Origin: Prochlorococcus sp. AG-355-J09
GTDB taxonomy: Bacteria > Cyanobacteriota > Cyanobacteriia > PCC-6307 > Cyanobiaceae
Direction: 5' to 3'
NCBI GenBank assembly: GCA_003278735.1
Contig: QCDO01000001.1
Location: 101,557-165,556, forward strand
Length of the DNA: 64,000 nt
The translations under genes were made by a program, and so were the position numbers. The stretch's first letter is position 1. The number at the start of each line of letters is the position of its first letter. This document shows, in pieces, positions 45,844 through 55,641 of the stretch. Below the pieces are notes generated by a model. It did no database searches and was not told where the DNA came from. It saw only the letters and a list, made by a program, of their open reading frames with translations.

Positions 45844-47193
45844 ATGGTTGAAAAAGTTTTAATTGCTAATCGTGGAGAAATAGCTTTACGAATTGTAAGA
45901 AGTTGTAGAGAACTAGGTATTGCAACCGTTGCAGTTTTTAGCACTGTAGATAAAAAAGCATTACATGTTCAGCTTGCTGATGAGGCGGTTTGCGTTGGAG
46001 ATTCATTAAGTAATAAGAGTTATTTAAATATTCCAAATATACTTGCTGCTGCTACATCTAGAGGAGTTGATGCTATTCATCCTGGTTATGGATTTCTTGC
46101 GGAAAATGATAAATTTGCTGAAATGTGCAATGATCATGGCATAGTTTTTATTGGCCCATCTCCCAAAGCTATTAGATCTATGGGAGATAAATCTACAGCT
46201 AAAGAAACTATGGAAGCAGTTGGAGTTCCAACAGTACCTGGTAGTAAAGGCTTGTTATTAAATGTTGATGAGGCTTACAAATTGGCAGATGGTATTGGCT
46301 ATCCGGTAATTATTAAAGCGACTGCTGGAGGAGGTGGAAGAGGTATGAGGTTGGTTGAAAACTCTGAGAATCTCGAAAAAATGTTTAAAGCAGCTCAAGG
46401 CGAAGCAGAAGCAGCTTTTGGTAATGATGGTTTATATATGGAGAAATTTATTAAAAAGCCAAGACATGTAGAAATTCAAATTTTGGCCGATAGGTCGGGT
46501 AATGTTGTTCATTTAGGAGAGCGTGATTGTTCAGTTCAAAGAAGACATCAGAAGTTGCTAGAAGAGTCTCCTAGTCCTGCAATTAACGCTGAGCTAAGAA
46601 AAAAAATGGGGAACGCAGCTATTGCTGCTGCAAAAAGTATCGGCTATGAAGGAGCGGGGACAGTTGAATTTTTAGTTGATGATGATGATAATTTTTATTT
46701 TATGGAGATGAATACTAGGATTCAAGTTGAACATCCAGTTACTGAAATGGTTACAGGAGTTGATTTAATAGCTGAGCAAATTAAAATCGCAAGCGGAGCA
46801 AATTTGGAATTTAATCAGGATGATATCCATTTAAATGGTCATGCCATTGAATGTAGGATTAATGCTGAAGATCCTTCTCACAATTTCCGACCATCACCTG
46901 GAAAAATAACTGGGTGGCTTCCTCCTGGTGGACCTGGTGTAAGGGTGGATAGTCATGTTTATACAGGTTATGAAATACCTCCTTTTTATGACTCATTAAT
47001 TGGTAAATTAATAGTCTGGGGAAAAGATCGTAATACTGCAATTAAACGTATGAACAGGGCTTTAAATGAATGTGCAGTAACTGGTATTCCTACAACAATT
47101 AATTTTCATCTAACCTTACTGAATAAATCTAAATTTAAGCAGGGTAAGATACATACTAAATATGTAGAAGAAGAATTATTGCCAAATTACTGA
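45844..47193 (+). CDS. accC: Acetyl-CoA carboxylase, biotin carboxylase subunit
   Basis: 449 residues, full length. [16 protein letters not shown] opens the N-terminal domain, [10 protein letters not shown] follows, the ATP-grasp Gly loop is [15 protein letters not shown], and the active site includes [15 protein letters not shown]. It carboxylates the biotin on AccB (encoded at 7.7 kb) in the first step of fatty acid synthesis. About 260 bases upstream are AT-rich with no other gene except the divergent tRNA-Leu. Confidence 0.97.
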   Translation: MVEKVLIANRGEIALRIVRSCRELGIATVAVFSTVDKKALHVQLADEAVCVGDSLSNKSYLNIPNILAAATSRGVDAIHPGYGFLAENDKFAEMCNDHGIVFIGPSPKAIRSMGDKSTAKETMEAVGVPTVPGSKGLLLNVDEAYKLADGIGYPVIIKATAGGGGRGMRLVENSENLEKMFKAAQGEAEAAFGNDGLYMEKFIKKPRHVEIQILADRSGNVVHLGERDCSVQRRHQKLLEESPSPAINAELRKKMGNAAIAAAKSIGYEGAGTVEFLVDDDDNFYFMEMNTRIQVEHPVTEMVTGVDLIAEQIKIASGANLEFNQDDIHLNGHAIECRINAEDPSHNFRPSPGKITGWLPPGGPGVRVDSHVYTGYEIPPFYDSLIGKLIVWGKDRNTAIKRMNRALNECAVTGIPTTINFHLTLLNKSKFKQGKIHTKYVEEELLPNY

Positions 47194-47211
47194 GAAATAA
47201 TTAGATAATTA

Positions 47212-47526
47212 CTATGAAATCTGTGTATGCAATGCAAGTTTTATAAGCCCTTGCTGACCGACTAAAATTTCTCTTAAAAAGCTTATAACTCCGATCCAAA
47301 TTACGGGTCCTACATCAACGCCACCAATAGGAGGAATTAGTTTTCTTGTTGAATTAAGAATCGAGCTTGATGGTATTGAAATTAATAACCATAAACCTTT
47401 ACTTAAATCAATTTTTGGGTACCAAGTAAGAATTAATCTTATTAAAAAAACAATAGTTAGATATGAAAGAGAAATTCCTAAACTAATATCCAAAATTTGA
47501 AGAGAATTGACAAACAAGGAAATCAC
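47212..47526 (-). CDS. YGGT family membrane protein
   Basis: 104 residues with two membrane segments separated by a short loop. LTIVFLIRLILTWYPKID and PIGGVDVGPVIWIGVISFLRE are the hallmarks (the second being the YGGT/Ycf19-like conserved turn). Cyanobacterial and plastid members are implicated in nucleoid or thylakoid distribution and complex assembly. The start appears to be GTG. It is divergent from psbX, 81 bases away. Confidence 0.85.
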   Translation of the reverse strand: MISLFVNSLQILDISLGISLSYLTIVFLIRLILTWYPKIDLSKGLWLLISIPSSSILNSTRKLIPPIGGVDVGPVIWIGVISFLREILVGQQGLIKLALHTQIS

Positions 47527-47557
47527 AATTATTTAATTCATCTTAATAAATAACACA

Positions 47558-47585
47558 TTGAAACGTATTTAATTCGTATTATAAA
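47558..47585 (+). promoter_or_regulatory. Candidate psbX promoter
   Basis: TTGAAA at about 47558-47563 and TATAAA at about 47580-47585 are separated by 16 bases, in the gap between the YGGT gene and psbX. Transcription would start near 47592, about 16 bases before the GTG start. The -35 matches consensus at five of six positions. Confidence 0.45.
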
Positions 47586-47607
47586 TTGAGAATTTAATAT
47601 TTAAAAA

Positions 47608-47793
47608 GTGCTTCAAATCTCAAATTTACTACTAGCCGCTGATTTTTCTGCTGAAGTTGCAAATAATTCCGCGGTTGGAATGATAGGCAGTTTTATTGCC
47701 GCTGCTATACTTATCGTTATTCCAGCAACTGCATTTTTGATTTTTGTCAGCCAGAAAGATTCCCTTGATCGTACTTCTACTGGAAGACGCTAG
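47608..47793 (+). CDS. psbX: Photosystem II reaction center protein X
   Basis: 61 residues with one membrane helix ([27 protein letters not shown]), the conserved PsbX core. PsbX is a small subunit near cytochrome b559 and the QB exchange channel of PSII. The GTG start adds about 24 residues compared with the 40-residue PsbX of other cyanobacteria; an internal ATG ([11 protein letters not shown]) would give a canonical 37-residue form. A hairpin follows the stop. The neighbour ycf66 is also photosynthesis-linked. Confidence 0.88.
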   Translation: MLQISNLLLAADFSAEVANNSAVGMIGSFIAAAILIVIPATAFLIFVSQKDSLDRTSTGRR

Positions 47794-47810
47794 TTTTTGT
47801 AGAAGTTTTA
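47773..47810 (+). terminator. Hairpin after psbX
   Basis: ACTTCTAC at about 47773-47780 pairs with GTAGAAGT at about 47799-47806 (8 perfect base pairs, 18-base loop), then TTTA. The left arm lies in the last psbX codons. The short T tract and large loop make it a weak terminator or an mRNA-stabilising element. Confidence 0.45.
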
Positions 47811-47871
47811 AGTACACTATATATAAGGGATATAAGTAACCCTTTAAAAAATAAATTTTTGGAGAAAGAAT

Positions 47872-48801
47872 GTGGTCAATGCTAGTCTCAATTGGGCCAG
47901 TATTGTTGGTATAGTTCTTGAGGTATGTGGAGGAGGCCTTTATTTTTTGAGGTCGTTTAAACCTGCCTTGGCAAGGGATTATGATGTTTTCTTCGCAGCA
48001 ATTGGACTTCTCTGCGGAGGAATATTATTTTTTCAAGGCTGGAGGTTAGATCCTATCCTTCAGTTTGGTCAGTTTTTATTAGCAGGAACTACAGTTTTTT
48101 TTGCATATGAAAGTGTGCGATTGAGGGGAGTTGCTACTGATCAAGCTAGAAGGTCATCTTATTTTGATGATGATCCTATTTCTGATGTTCCCAGCAATTC
48201 TAGAGGCCGATTTAATGAGGATTATGATAGGTTTGAAGATTCTGAAAGACCATCCAGAAGATTTAAACCTCAAGAAGATGAATTTGAAGAAGACTATACA
48301 GAGACGGGATCTCGTAGGAGGAATGTTTCAAGAGCTATACCCTCTGCTGCAGCAAGTAGAAGTAGGCCATCTATAAGGGAAATAAGTCAGTTTGAAAATG
48401 ATGAACCCACAAGAAGGAGAAGACAGACTTCTGAAGATAGAAAAAGCAAACAACCAGAAACAAATAACTTTGGTGAGAGAAGAAATTTATCTCGTGATGA
48501 AGTTAAAACAGGGTCAAGACCCAGAATGAATCGTACAGTTTCTAGACAAGATAATATCTCTGCTCCTGGTGATTCTTCTCAATTAAAAAAGAAACCTAAT
48601 AGATCTCCTATTAGGCAGCAAACTTCAACAGCTCAAGTAGAAGATGCTTCATTTAAAGACGCTAATCAAGCCAAAAAACCACGTGGAACTAGAAGAGTAA
48701 GTTCTTCAATAAGATCAAGTTCAAAAAATCAAAATAGTAGATATAACGTTGGAACAAACAAGAAGAAACCTAGAGATAACAGTTCTAGATTTGATGATTA
48801 A
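47872..48801 (+). CDS. ycf66: Ycf66 family protein
   Basis: 309 residues. The N-terminal 90 residues carry about three membrane helices (NWASIVGIVLEVCGGGLYFL, FFAAIGLLCGGILFF, FLLAGTTVFFAYESVRLRG), the Ycf66 domain of cyanobacteria and plastids. The remaining 200 residues are low complexity, very rich in Arg, Ser, Glu and Asn, and probably disordered. The start is GTG with a strong ribosome-binding site (GGAG about 8 bases before it); the nearby ATG two bases upstream is out of frame and soon stops. Function is unknown but linked to photosynthetic membranes by distribution. Confidence 0.85.
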   Translation: MVNASLNWASIVGIVLEVCGGGLYFLRSFKPALARDYDVFFAAIGLLCGGILFFQGWRLDPILQFGQFLLAGTTVFFAYESVRLRGVATDQARRSSYFDDDPISDVPSNSRGRFNEDYDRFEDSERPSRRFKPQEDEFEEDYTETGSRRRNVSRAIPSAAASRSRPSIREISQFENDEPTRRRRQTSEDRKSKQPETNNFGERRNLSRDEVKTGSRPRMNRTVSRQDNISAPGDSSQLKKKPNRSPIRQQTSTAQVEDASFKDANQAKKPRGTRRVSSSIRSSSKNQNSRYNVGTNKKKPRDNSSRFDD

Positions 48802-49077
48802 TTAAAAGATTCCTGCCCATTTTAAAAATGATTGTTTACTAAATAATTCAATCAATATTATTGCAAGGAAGCCAATCATTGCAAATCTTCCATTTGTTAT
48901 TTCAGAATAACTACTCCATCCAAATTTATATTCATCATTAATTTCTATAGATTTTTCATATAATTTATCGTCTCCAATTTCTTCATTGATTTGATTTGGA
49001 TCTTTCTGCTGTTCTTTAAAACCTTCATCCTCTATATTAGGGACTTCTGAGTTAGTTTGATCTTCTTTAGAATTCAT
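48802..49077 (-). CDS. High-light-inducible protein (CAB/ELIP/HLIP family)
   Basis: 91 residues. An acidic soluble N-terminal part (about 1-52) is followed by one membrane helix with the chlorophyll-binding signature EITNGRFAMIGFLAIIL (about 60-76, ExxNGRxAM). HLIPs bind pigment and protect photosystems under high light or during PSII repair; Prochlorococcus carries many. The long acidic N-terminus sets it apart from the shortest phage-type HLIPs. It lies convergent and flush with ycf66, downstream of the ABC gene. Confidence 0.88.
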   Translation of the reverse strand: MNSKEDQTNSEVPNIEDEGFKEQQKDPNQINEEIGDDKLYEKSIEINDEYKFGWSSYSEITNGRFAMIGFLAIILIELFSKQSFLKWAGIF

Positions 49078-49085
49078 TTTTATTG

Positions 49086-51068
49086 CTAATCTTTAAAATT
49101 ATACTTATCAGAAGTCAATAATTTCCAGTCTCCTTGTCCATTTAATTCTAAAATATTTTCGTGAAAGTCTTTTAAGCTAGGTCTATGTCCAACACTGATA
49201 AGAGAAAGTTCTCGTTCTTTTAGTAAACTATATAGTTTTTTTTCAGTGTTAATATCTAAAGCACTAGTAGCTTCATCAAGTACTGCAAATCTTGGAGAAT
49301 TTAGTAAGAGTCTTGCAAAAGCTAATCTTTGTTGCTCCCCTAGAGAAAGAATTCGTGGCCAATCTTGTTTGATATCAAGGTTAGGATACCGATCCACCAA
49401 GGTTTTTAAATTTACTTCATGAAGTACAGAAGTAAGATGTTCATCACTAAATTTCTTAACTTCTGTGGGGTAACATAATTGTTCCCTTAATGAACCAAGT
49501 AACATATATGGTTTTTGAGGTATGAATAATAATTCTCCAATTTTTGGTTTTTTAATTACTCCCTGATCGGGTTCCCATAAACCACTAATCATTCTTAGTA
49601 AAGATGTTTTTCCGCACCCAGATGGTCCTACAACCAGAAGTGATTGATTATTGTCGATGCTCAAATTTAAATTTTTAATTATTGTTTTATTTGATCCTGG
49701 TGGGCAAAGGTCAGCATTATTAATAAGAATTGAGGGGTAATCTGAAATAATGTTTTGATTGCTTGTTGGGTTGGTTTGACTAATGGATTCAACTTTTGAT
49801 TGGAATCCTTCTAATCTGCCAATACCAGCAGTAAATTTTGCAAGTTCTTCGATTTGATTAACAATGAAAAATAATGAACCTTCGACCATTCCAAATGCAA
49901 AGCTTGCCTGAATAAAGCGTCCATAATCGATATCACCTTTAAAGTAAGGGATTGCCATTATTAAATATGGGAAGAAATTTCCAGCATAATTAATGGATCT
50001 TCTCATGACGTCTATTATTACTCTCCATATAATCAGTAAATTAAAGTTTCTCACCACTTCTCCTAAGCGTCTTTCAGTTTCATTTCGCTCAGGATTCTCC
50101 CCAGAGTAAAAGGCTATTGATTCAGCATTATCTCTAATATGTACCAAGCCATATCGAAAATCTGCTTCATATCTGAGTTGATCAAAATCAATCTTTACAA
50201 GATTTTTTCCAGCAATTAAAAGGATAGAAGTTGCAAATGTAGCGTAACCAAATAAAGAAAAAGTAAGTGTTGTACTAATACTCCATAAAATAAGAATATT
50301 AAGTGAAAATGTTAGTAAGGCATCAAAAATACCTAATGTGAAAGAGAGACTTTGCCCGGTAAAAGCTCGGGTATCATCTGTGATTCTTTGGTCAGGATTA
50401 TCTACATCGGTTTGTTCTTCATCATTGGGATTTAATTGGTAATAAGCTTTATTAGTCATATAATCTTTGACTAAACTTTTTGAAAGCCATTCTCTCCAAA
50501 TTATTCCTAACTTATATGTAAAAAATATTTGGGAAACACGTATTGGTAGAGCCACAGCGAAACAACAAGCGTAAATTCCCAATATCCGATAAAACCCATC
50601 TTCTTGTTTTTCTACCAAAGCATTTGTTAAATCTCTTGCAATGAATCCAATACCTGCGTTTATTCCGTTTACAGCTAAAAGCATTAATACAATTATCGCA
50701 AGGAATAACCAATGTAACCATCTACGATTTTTTAATTGACGTCTTAAGCTAAAAAAGCTCCCTGATCCAATTAGAAATAAGGCAGAGAAAAGTAACCCCC
50801 AGCTACCAGCCCAAATTGAATTGACAGTACTTACTACACCTCCAAAATACTTTTCAAGAAAAATTGGTTGAAAGCTTTCAAAAAAACTGATTATTCCTGT
50901 AAGACCAACAAGTACTACGCCTCCAACACAAAATAAAAGAGAAATTAAAAGCCATATAAATTGAAATCCATTACATTGATCTATGGGAAGAAAAAAAGGC
51001 TGAGATAGCTTCCTTAATTTTTGTAATTGGTATGATATTTTGGTTTTATTATTAATTTCTTTATTCAT
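49086..51068 (-). CDS. ABC transporter, fused permease/ATPase of the SbmA/BacA-ABCD type
   Basis: About 660 residues from the internal ATG at 51068 (MNKEINNKTKISYQ). The frame is open to 51128, but that would add 20 unlike residues and overlap the preceding gene. The membrane domain has about six helices and the EDNPDQRITDDTR-like motif (here DVDNPDQRITDDTRAFT) typical of the SbmA_BacA/ABCD family. The ATPase domain has Walker A GPSGCGKTS, signature LSLGEQQRLAFAR and Walker B FAVLDEATSALD. Family members carry cobalamin, peptides or fatty acids; the cargo here is unknown. Confidence 0.88.
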   Translation of the reverse strand: MNKEINNKTKISYQLQKLRKLSQPFFLPIDQCNGFQFIWLLISLLFCVGGVVLVGLTGIISFFESFQPIFLEKYFGGVVSTVNSIWAGSWGLLFSALFLIGSGSFFSLRRQLKNRRWLHWLFLAIIVLMLLAVNGINAGIGFIARDLTNALVEKQEDGFYRILGIYACCFAVALPIRVSQIFFTYKLGIIWREWLSKSLVKDYMTNKAYYQLNPNDEEQTDVDNPDQRITDDTRAFTGQSLSFTLGIFDALLTFSLNILILWSISTTLTFSLFGYATFATSILLIAGKNLVKIDFDQLRYEADFRYGLVHIRDNAESIAFYSGENPERNETERRLGEVVRNFNLLIIWRVIIDVMRRSINYAGNFFPYLIMAIPYFKGDIDYGRFIQASFAFGMVEGSLFFIVNQIEELAKFTAGIGRLEGFQSKVESISQTNPTSNQNIISDYPSILINNADLCPPGSNKTIIKNLNLSIDNNQSLLVVGPSGCGKTSLLRMISGLWEPDQGVIKKPKIGELLFIPQKPYMLLGSLREQLCYPTEVKKFSDEHLTSVLHEVNLKTLVDRYPNLDIKQDWPRILSLGEQQRLAFARLLLNSPRFAVLDEATSALDINTEKKLYSLLKERELSLISVGHRPSLKDFHENILELNGQGDWKLLTSDKYNFKD

Positions 51069-51111
51069 TACTCGACTAGTTTTTATAAGGTAAATTATAA
51101 CTTTTAGCAGT

Positions 51112-51390
51112 CTATTGACCAAAGCCAATAAATGAAAGTGCCCAGTCGGGTAAATTTAAGTAATTCAAGATTGTCATATCAAATTTATGAACTTTTGGAA
51201 AAGATTTATCTAACATCCACCATAAAAAGAAAGGTAGATTAAATAAAATTTGTAATTGCCATTTATATGTTAAAACCTTCCAAATTTTTATTAACTTAGT
51301 TTTGAGTGAATCGTCTAGATCTTCCCAATTTTTTGAGATTAAATTGAATAAATTTTTGGATTTTGTATTTAAATAATCTGTTGTATTCAT
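51112..51390 (-). CDS. Conserved hypothetical protein, possibly membrane-associated
   Basis: 92 residues. It is polar and helical at first (LNTKSKNLFNLISKNWEDLDDSL), then has a Trp-rich hydrophobic section (LQILFNLPFFLWWMLDKSF) and a C-terminal LPDWALSFIGFGQ. I do not recognise the family. It precedes the ABC transporter on the same strand with a 44-base gap (using the 51068 start) and may be part of the same transcript. Confidence 0.6.
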   Translation of the reverse strand: MNTTDYLNTKSKNLFNLISKNWEDLDDSLKTKLIKIWKVLTYKWQLQILFNLPFFLWWMLDKSFPKVHKFDMTILNYLNLPDWALSFIGFGQ

Positions 51391-51436
51391 TATGTTTTTA
51401 CTTATTTATAACCAATAAACTTTTCTTTCGAGAGTT

Positions 51437-51778
51437 TTAACCTGGGGGCCAATTCATTTTTCTTCCAGATAAAATATGAATATGCAAATGAAAAACTGTT
51501 TGTCCGGATTCTGCTCCAGTATTAATTACTGTTCTCCAATTAGTTAAATTTTTTGATTTAGCTACTTTACTACCAACAAAAAGTAAATGTCCTAATAAAT
51601 TTGTATCTTCTTCAAAACAATTTAATAAACTGATAATTGGCTTTTTTGGAATCACTAAAAAATGTACTGGTGCTTGCGCTTGGATATCATTAAAAGCAAT
51701 ACAAAACTCATCTTCATAAAGCTTATCGCAGGGTATTTCTTCATTAATTATTTTTTGAAATATTGTAGTTTCAGTCAT
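51437..51778 (-). CDS. HIT family (HINT-like) nucleotide-binding protein
   Basis: 113 residues, the size of a single HIT domain. It starts TIFQKIINEEIPCDKLYEDE and ends with the histidine triad VFHLHIHILSGRKMNWPPG. Such proteins hydrolyse adenosine phosphoramidates and acyl-adenylates. The cellular substrate is not evident. It is four bases downstream of def on the same strand, so the two are probably co-transcribed. Confidence 0.92.
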   Translation of the reverse strand: MTETTIFQKIINEEIPCDKLYEDEFCIAFNDIQAQAPVHFLVIPKKPIISLLNCFEEDTNLLGHLLFVGSKVAKSKNLTNWRTVINTGAESGQTVFHLHIHILSGRKMNWPPG

Positions 51779-51782
51779 CAGA

Positions 51783-52388
51783 TTAATTAATAGAAATTAC
51801 GTCTTTTTCGCTGAACCCTTCCTTTATAAGTTCTTTGTTCAAATCATCTTTTGATGTAACTCTATCAACAAATAATATTCCGTTTAAGTGATCCATTTCG
51901 TGTTGAATACACCTCGCCAGAAGTCCATCTGCTTTCATTTTACGTGGTCTCCCCATTTCATCTCTAAATTTAAATTTTATAGTTGATGGTCTTACTACAT
52001 TCAAATATACGCCAGGTATACTTAAGCAGCCTTCTTCGTATGAATTTAGGGTTGTTCCAAAGTCTGTAATTTCTGGATTGATTAATATTAGAGGTTCTGC
52101 TGCTGAATCTTCAAAATTTACATCTATGACAAGAAGTTCTTTGTTGATACCAATTTGAGGTGCTGCAAGTCCGATTCCTTTGGCTGCGTACATGCTTTGA
52201 AGCATTTCTCTAGCAAGTTTTCTAATCGATTCGTCAACCTTAGTTATTCTTTTGGAATTTTGTCTTAATACATCATCGCCAAGTTTATAAATATCTAGAA
52301 ATGGCTTACCTGTTTGTTCTTTTGCAATTTTTTCTGTGCTTCCATTTGTTCTTGACTTTTTTGCAAGTTGTGAAAAATGGTTTGCCAC
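51783..52388 (-). CDS. def: Peptide deformylase
   Basis: 201 residues with all three motifs: GIGLAAPQIG, EGCLSIPG (metal Cys) and QHEMDHLNG (metal His and catalytic Glu). It removes the formyl group from nascent chains; in cyanobacteria and plastids it is needed for processing of D1 and other PSII proteins. About 40 residues precede the core, so this is a slightly extended type 1B form. The start appears to be GTG. It is divergent from the S9 peptidase gene. Confidence 0.97.
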   Translation of the reverse strand: MANHFSQLAKKSRTNGSTEKIAKEQTGKPFLDIYKLGDDVLRQNSKRITKVDESIRKLAREMLQSMYAAKGIGLAAPQIGINKELLVIDVNFEDSAAEPLILINPEITDFGTTLNSYEEGCLSIPGVYLNVVRPSTIKFKFRDEMGRPRKMKADGLLARCIQHEMDHLNGILFVDRVTSKDDLNKELIKEGFSEKDVISIN

Positions 52389-52465
52389 GTTAAAAAAGTT
52401 TTTAATTAAGAGTTTAGCTATAAAAATACTAGCACTTTAATTTACTTTCTTTATATTTTTTTTAA

Positions 52466-54391
52466 ATGAGTAATGATGATAAGTTAAAAGTTAGGCAAAC
52501 TGAATCTAAAAAAAACGTTTTCAAGGAATTAACTATTATTAGGGATACCATTTTTTGGATTGATGTTGTTGGTGAAGGTCAAAATGCAAATGCCATTTTT
52601 GCAAGACCATTTAATATCAAGGAAGCTTTTCCCCAGCGATTAACAAGTAAAAAACATAATATTAAAAATAATTTTCATGGATATGGTGGTAAATCTTACA
52701 AATGTATAAATTTTAAAAATAATTTTTATTTGATATGGATAGATCAGATTACCAAGGCAGTATGGTTTCAAATTTTTAAAGAGGCAGCATCAACTGATAG
52801 AAGCCAAAATAAATATCTCGTTTCAGTTCAAGAACCTAATCAACTATCTAAATCAATTGATGGAAATTTTGATTCTTCATTTGTCATTTCTGAAAAAAAT
52901 TTATTGTATGGAATTTGCGAAATTAATAATAGAGATTATTTATTTTCTTTAAATTTAAAAAAAACTAAGCAAGATATTCATCGAATAAAAAAATTTAAAA
53001 ATTTTGCTGGAGAATTATCTTCTAATACATCTGCTAACTTACTTTCCTGGATAGAGTGGGATTCTCCATATATGCCCTGGGAGAAAAATGAGCTCTTTTT
53101 TGCTCAAATAGATCAAGATGGCGAGATACAAAAAATAAAAAAATTCTCAAATAAGCTGATAAATTCCAAAAAAAACGTTTCTTTTTTTCAACCCTATTGG
53201 ATAAGTGAAACAGATTTGGTATGTTCTGAAGATAGTTCTGGATGGTGGAACTTATTGTTTTTAGATGTTAGTGAAATTGAGAATATTTTTATTAAGAAAA
53301 GAGTAGAGAGAAATTTTATTGAATATGGAGTACCACAATGGGTCACTGGAATAACATTTTTTTCAGGGAATAAAAAAAATTTATTTTGTGTAGCAAAAAA
53401 AGAAAATAGTTTAATAGTGGAACAATATAAAGATCTTGAATTTGTCAAAGAATTTTCTACTCCTTTTACCTCAATTAGTGATTTTAGTGTTTTTCGGAAA
53501 AAAGTTCTTTTAAAAGGTTGTGGATCTGATTTTTTGGGAATTGTATTTGAAATTGATTTTGCAAAGAAAGTTTTATCAAATTTTTCTAAGCAGATATTTT
53601 TTGATCATATAAAAGATTGTTCAAAACCTGAAACATTTTGGTTTAAAGGTTTCGAAGATAAATCAACTCATTGTTTTCTTTATAGACCGCTTGTTGAAAA
53701 TTTCAGAAAGCCACCGCTCCTTGTGAGAGCCCATAGCGGACCAACTTCATGTTTTGATGGATCATATAATTCTGAAGTTCAATATTGGACGTCGAAGGGA
53801 TTTTTTGTTGCTGAAGTCAATTATGGAGGATCATCAGGATTTGGCAAAGCATATAGAGAGAGGTTAAATTATAATTGGGGTATTGTTGATTCTTATGATT
53901 GCAAAGCACTAGCTCTTGAATTGATTAGATCAAATCAAGTTGATAGTGAAAAAGTAGTAATTGCTGGGAATAGTGCTGGTGGGTTAACTGCACTCAATTG
54001 TTTATTATATGGGTATATTTTTACAGCAGCAATTTGTAAATATCCTGTTATTGATTTGAAGGATATGCATTACAACACTCATAGGTTTGAAAAAGATTAT
54101 TTAAATTCTTTGGTAGGAAATTATGCAAAAAATCATGATGATTATATAAATAGATCACCGATAAAACATATTTATAAAATAAAAAAACCTATTTTATTGT
54201 TTCATGGAAAAAAAGATACGGTTATTTCTTATAAACAAACTTTAAAAATTCAAGAAATTTTGATTCAGAACAATAAATATTCAGAAGTTATTTTTTTCGA
54301 AAATGAAGGGCATGGTTTTAGAAATATTGAAAATAAAAAAGTAGTAATGCAAAAATCTCAGGAATTTTTAAAAAATGCTTTGAATATTTAA
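52466..54391 (+). CDS. Prolyl oligopeptidase family (S9) serine peptidase
   Basis: 641 residues. The N-terminal two-thirds forms a beta-propeller-like region with DPP-like repeats. The C-terminal alpha/beta-hydrolase domain has the nucleophile motif VIAGNSAGGLTA, the acid in LFHGKKDTVIS and the His in NEGHGFR. GGSSGFGKAYRERL precedes the nucleophile as in the acylaminoacyl/dipeptidyl peptidase group. It probably degrades peptides in the cytoplasm, as no signal peptide is seen. It ends 4 bases inside the convergent sufS. Confidence 0.9.
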   Translation: MSNDDKLKVRQTESKKNVFKELTIIRDTIFWIDVVGEGQNANAIFARPFNIKEAFPQRLTSKKHNIKNNFHGYGGKSYKCINFKNNFYLIWIDQITKAVWFQIFKEAASTDRSQNKYLVSVQEPNQLSKSIDGNFDSSFVISEKNLLYGICEINNRDYLFSLNLKKTKQDIHRIKKFKNFAGELSSNTSANLLSWIEWDSPYMPWEKNELFFAQIDQDGEIQKIKKFSNKLINSKKNVSFFQPYWISETDLVCSEDSSGWWNLLFLDVSEIENIFIKKRVERNFIEYGVPQWVTGITFFSGNKKNLFCVAKKENSLIVEQYKDLEFVKEFSTPFTSISDFSVFRKKVLLKGCGSDFLGIVFEIDFAKKVLSNFSKQIFFDHIKDCSKPETFWFKGFEDKSTHCFLYRPLVENFRKPPLLVRAHSGPTSCFDGSYNSEVQYWTSKGFFVAEVNYGGSSGFGKAYRERLNYNWGIVDSYDCKALALELIRSNQVDSEKVVIAGNSAGGLTALNCLLYGYIFTAAICKYPVIDLKDMHYNTHRFEKDYLNSLVGNYAKNHDDYINRSPIKHIYKIKKPILLFHGKKDTVISYKQTLKIQEILIQNNKYSEVIFFENEGHGFRNIENKKVVMQKSQEFLKNALNI

Positions 54392-55641
54392 GAATTGATT
54401 TTTAGAAAATCAATAGTATCTTTTAATTTTTCTATAAACATATCAATTTCTTCCTTATTGGTTGTGAAATTCATGCTAATTCTAGCTGTTGATTTAATTC
54501 CAATATATCTGTGAAGAGGTTGACAGCAATGGTGACCACTTCTGATGCAAATTCCTTTTGAATCAAGAATTTCAGCAATATCATTTGAATGTATATTTTT
54601 TATATAAAAGGTGGCAAGCGAGGCTCTGTCTGGATCTATCTCAGGTGATGGACCTATGATTTCAATATTTTCTATTTGATTTAATTTTTCAAATAAATAT
54701 TTAGTAATAGTCTTTTCATATTCATGAATTTCATTCAATCCAATATTGTTTATATAATTAATTGCTTCTGCAAGACCTATTGCTTCTGCAATGGCGGGAG
54801 TTCCAGCTTCAAATTTGTGTGGTAGCTCTGCCCAAGTACTTGTCTCCTCAAAAACATCTTGAATCATTTCGCCACCTCCAAAGAGAGGAGGAATTTTTTC
54901 TAGGATTTCTTTTCTTGACCAGAGGAAACCAATACCTGTAGGACCGCATAGTTTATGTCCTGATCCAGCTAAAAAATCTATATTAAGATCAATCACATCC
55001 AGTTTTTGATGAGCCAAACTTTGGCATGCATCTATTAAGACTAAAGAACCTTTTTGTTTAGCTAATTTAGTTATTTCCTTGATTGGATTACAGCAACCTA
55101 GAGTATTACTAACATGTACTAGGCTAACCAGTTTAGTTCTAGATGTTAGTTTTGATTTAAAGTCTTCTATATCTAATTTCCCATCTTTATCTATACCTAT
55201 AAATTTTAATTTGCATTTATTTTTTGCTGCAACCATTTGCCATGGAACAATATTGCTATGATGCTCCATTATTGATAAGAGAATTTCATCGTTTTCTTTT
55301 AATGAATATTCACCCCATGATCTAGCTACTAGATTGATTGCCTCAGTAGCATTTCTTGTGAAAATAATTTCTTTTTCTGTATTCGCTTTTATATATTTGC
55401 TAATTAAATATCGTGCATTTTCAAATTCTTCTGTTGCTTTAGCGCTTAATTGATGTGCCCCTCTATGCACGTTGGCATTAAAGTTTTTGTAATATTCATC
55501 AATTTTTTTTAAAACTTGTATTGGTTTTTGTGTGGTTGCAGCATGGTCTAAATAAATAATTTGCTCATTACTTTTTAAGTTTTTATTTAAAAGAGGAAAG
55601 TCTTTCTTCGTTATTTCAGGGAAATTTTGAATCGTTTCCAT
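54388..55641 (-). CDS. sufS: Cysteine desulfurase SufS
   Basis: 417 residues. The PLP-lysine is in LAGSGHKLCGPTGIGFLW, the N-terminal YLDHAATTQKPIQV and RGAHQLSAKATEEFE are typical, and the active-site Cys loop is CIRSGHHCCQPLH. It takes sulfur from cysteine for Fe-S assembly. It is last in the sufB-C-D-S operon, directly abutting sufD (shared base). Confidence 0.96.
   Translation of the reverse strand: METIQNFPEITKKDFPLLNKNLKSNEQIIYLDHAATTQKPIQVLKKIDEYYKNFNANVHRGAHQLSAKATEEFENARYLISKYIKANTEKEIIFTRNATEAINLVARSWGEYSLKENDEILLSIMEHHSNIVPWQMVAAKNKCKLKFIGIDKDGKLDIEDFKSKLTSRTKLVSLVHVSNTLGCCNPIKEITKLAKQKGSLVLIDACQSLAHQKLDVIDLNIDFLAGSGHKLCGPTGIGFLWSRKEILEKIPPLFGGGEMIQDVFEETSTWAELPHKFEAGTPAIAEAIGLAEAINYINNIGLNEIHEYEKTITKYLFEKLNQIENIEIIGPSPEIDPDRASLATFYIKNIHSNDIAEILDSKGICIRSGHHCCQPLHRYIGIKSTARISMNFTTNKEEIDMFIEKLKDTIDFLKINS

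Noticed and set aside
51069..51128. Longer start of the ABC transporter
   Set aside because: It overlaps the preceding gene and adds residues unlike the family; the internal ATG at 51068 is a better fit.
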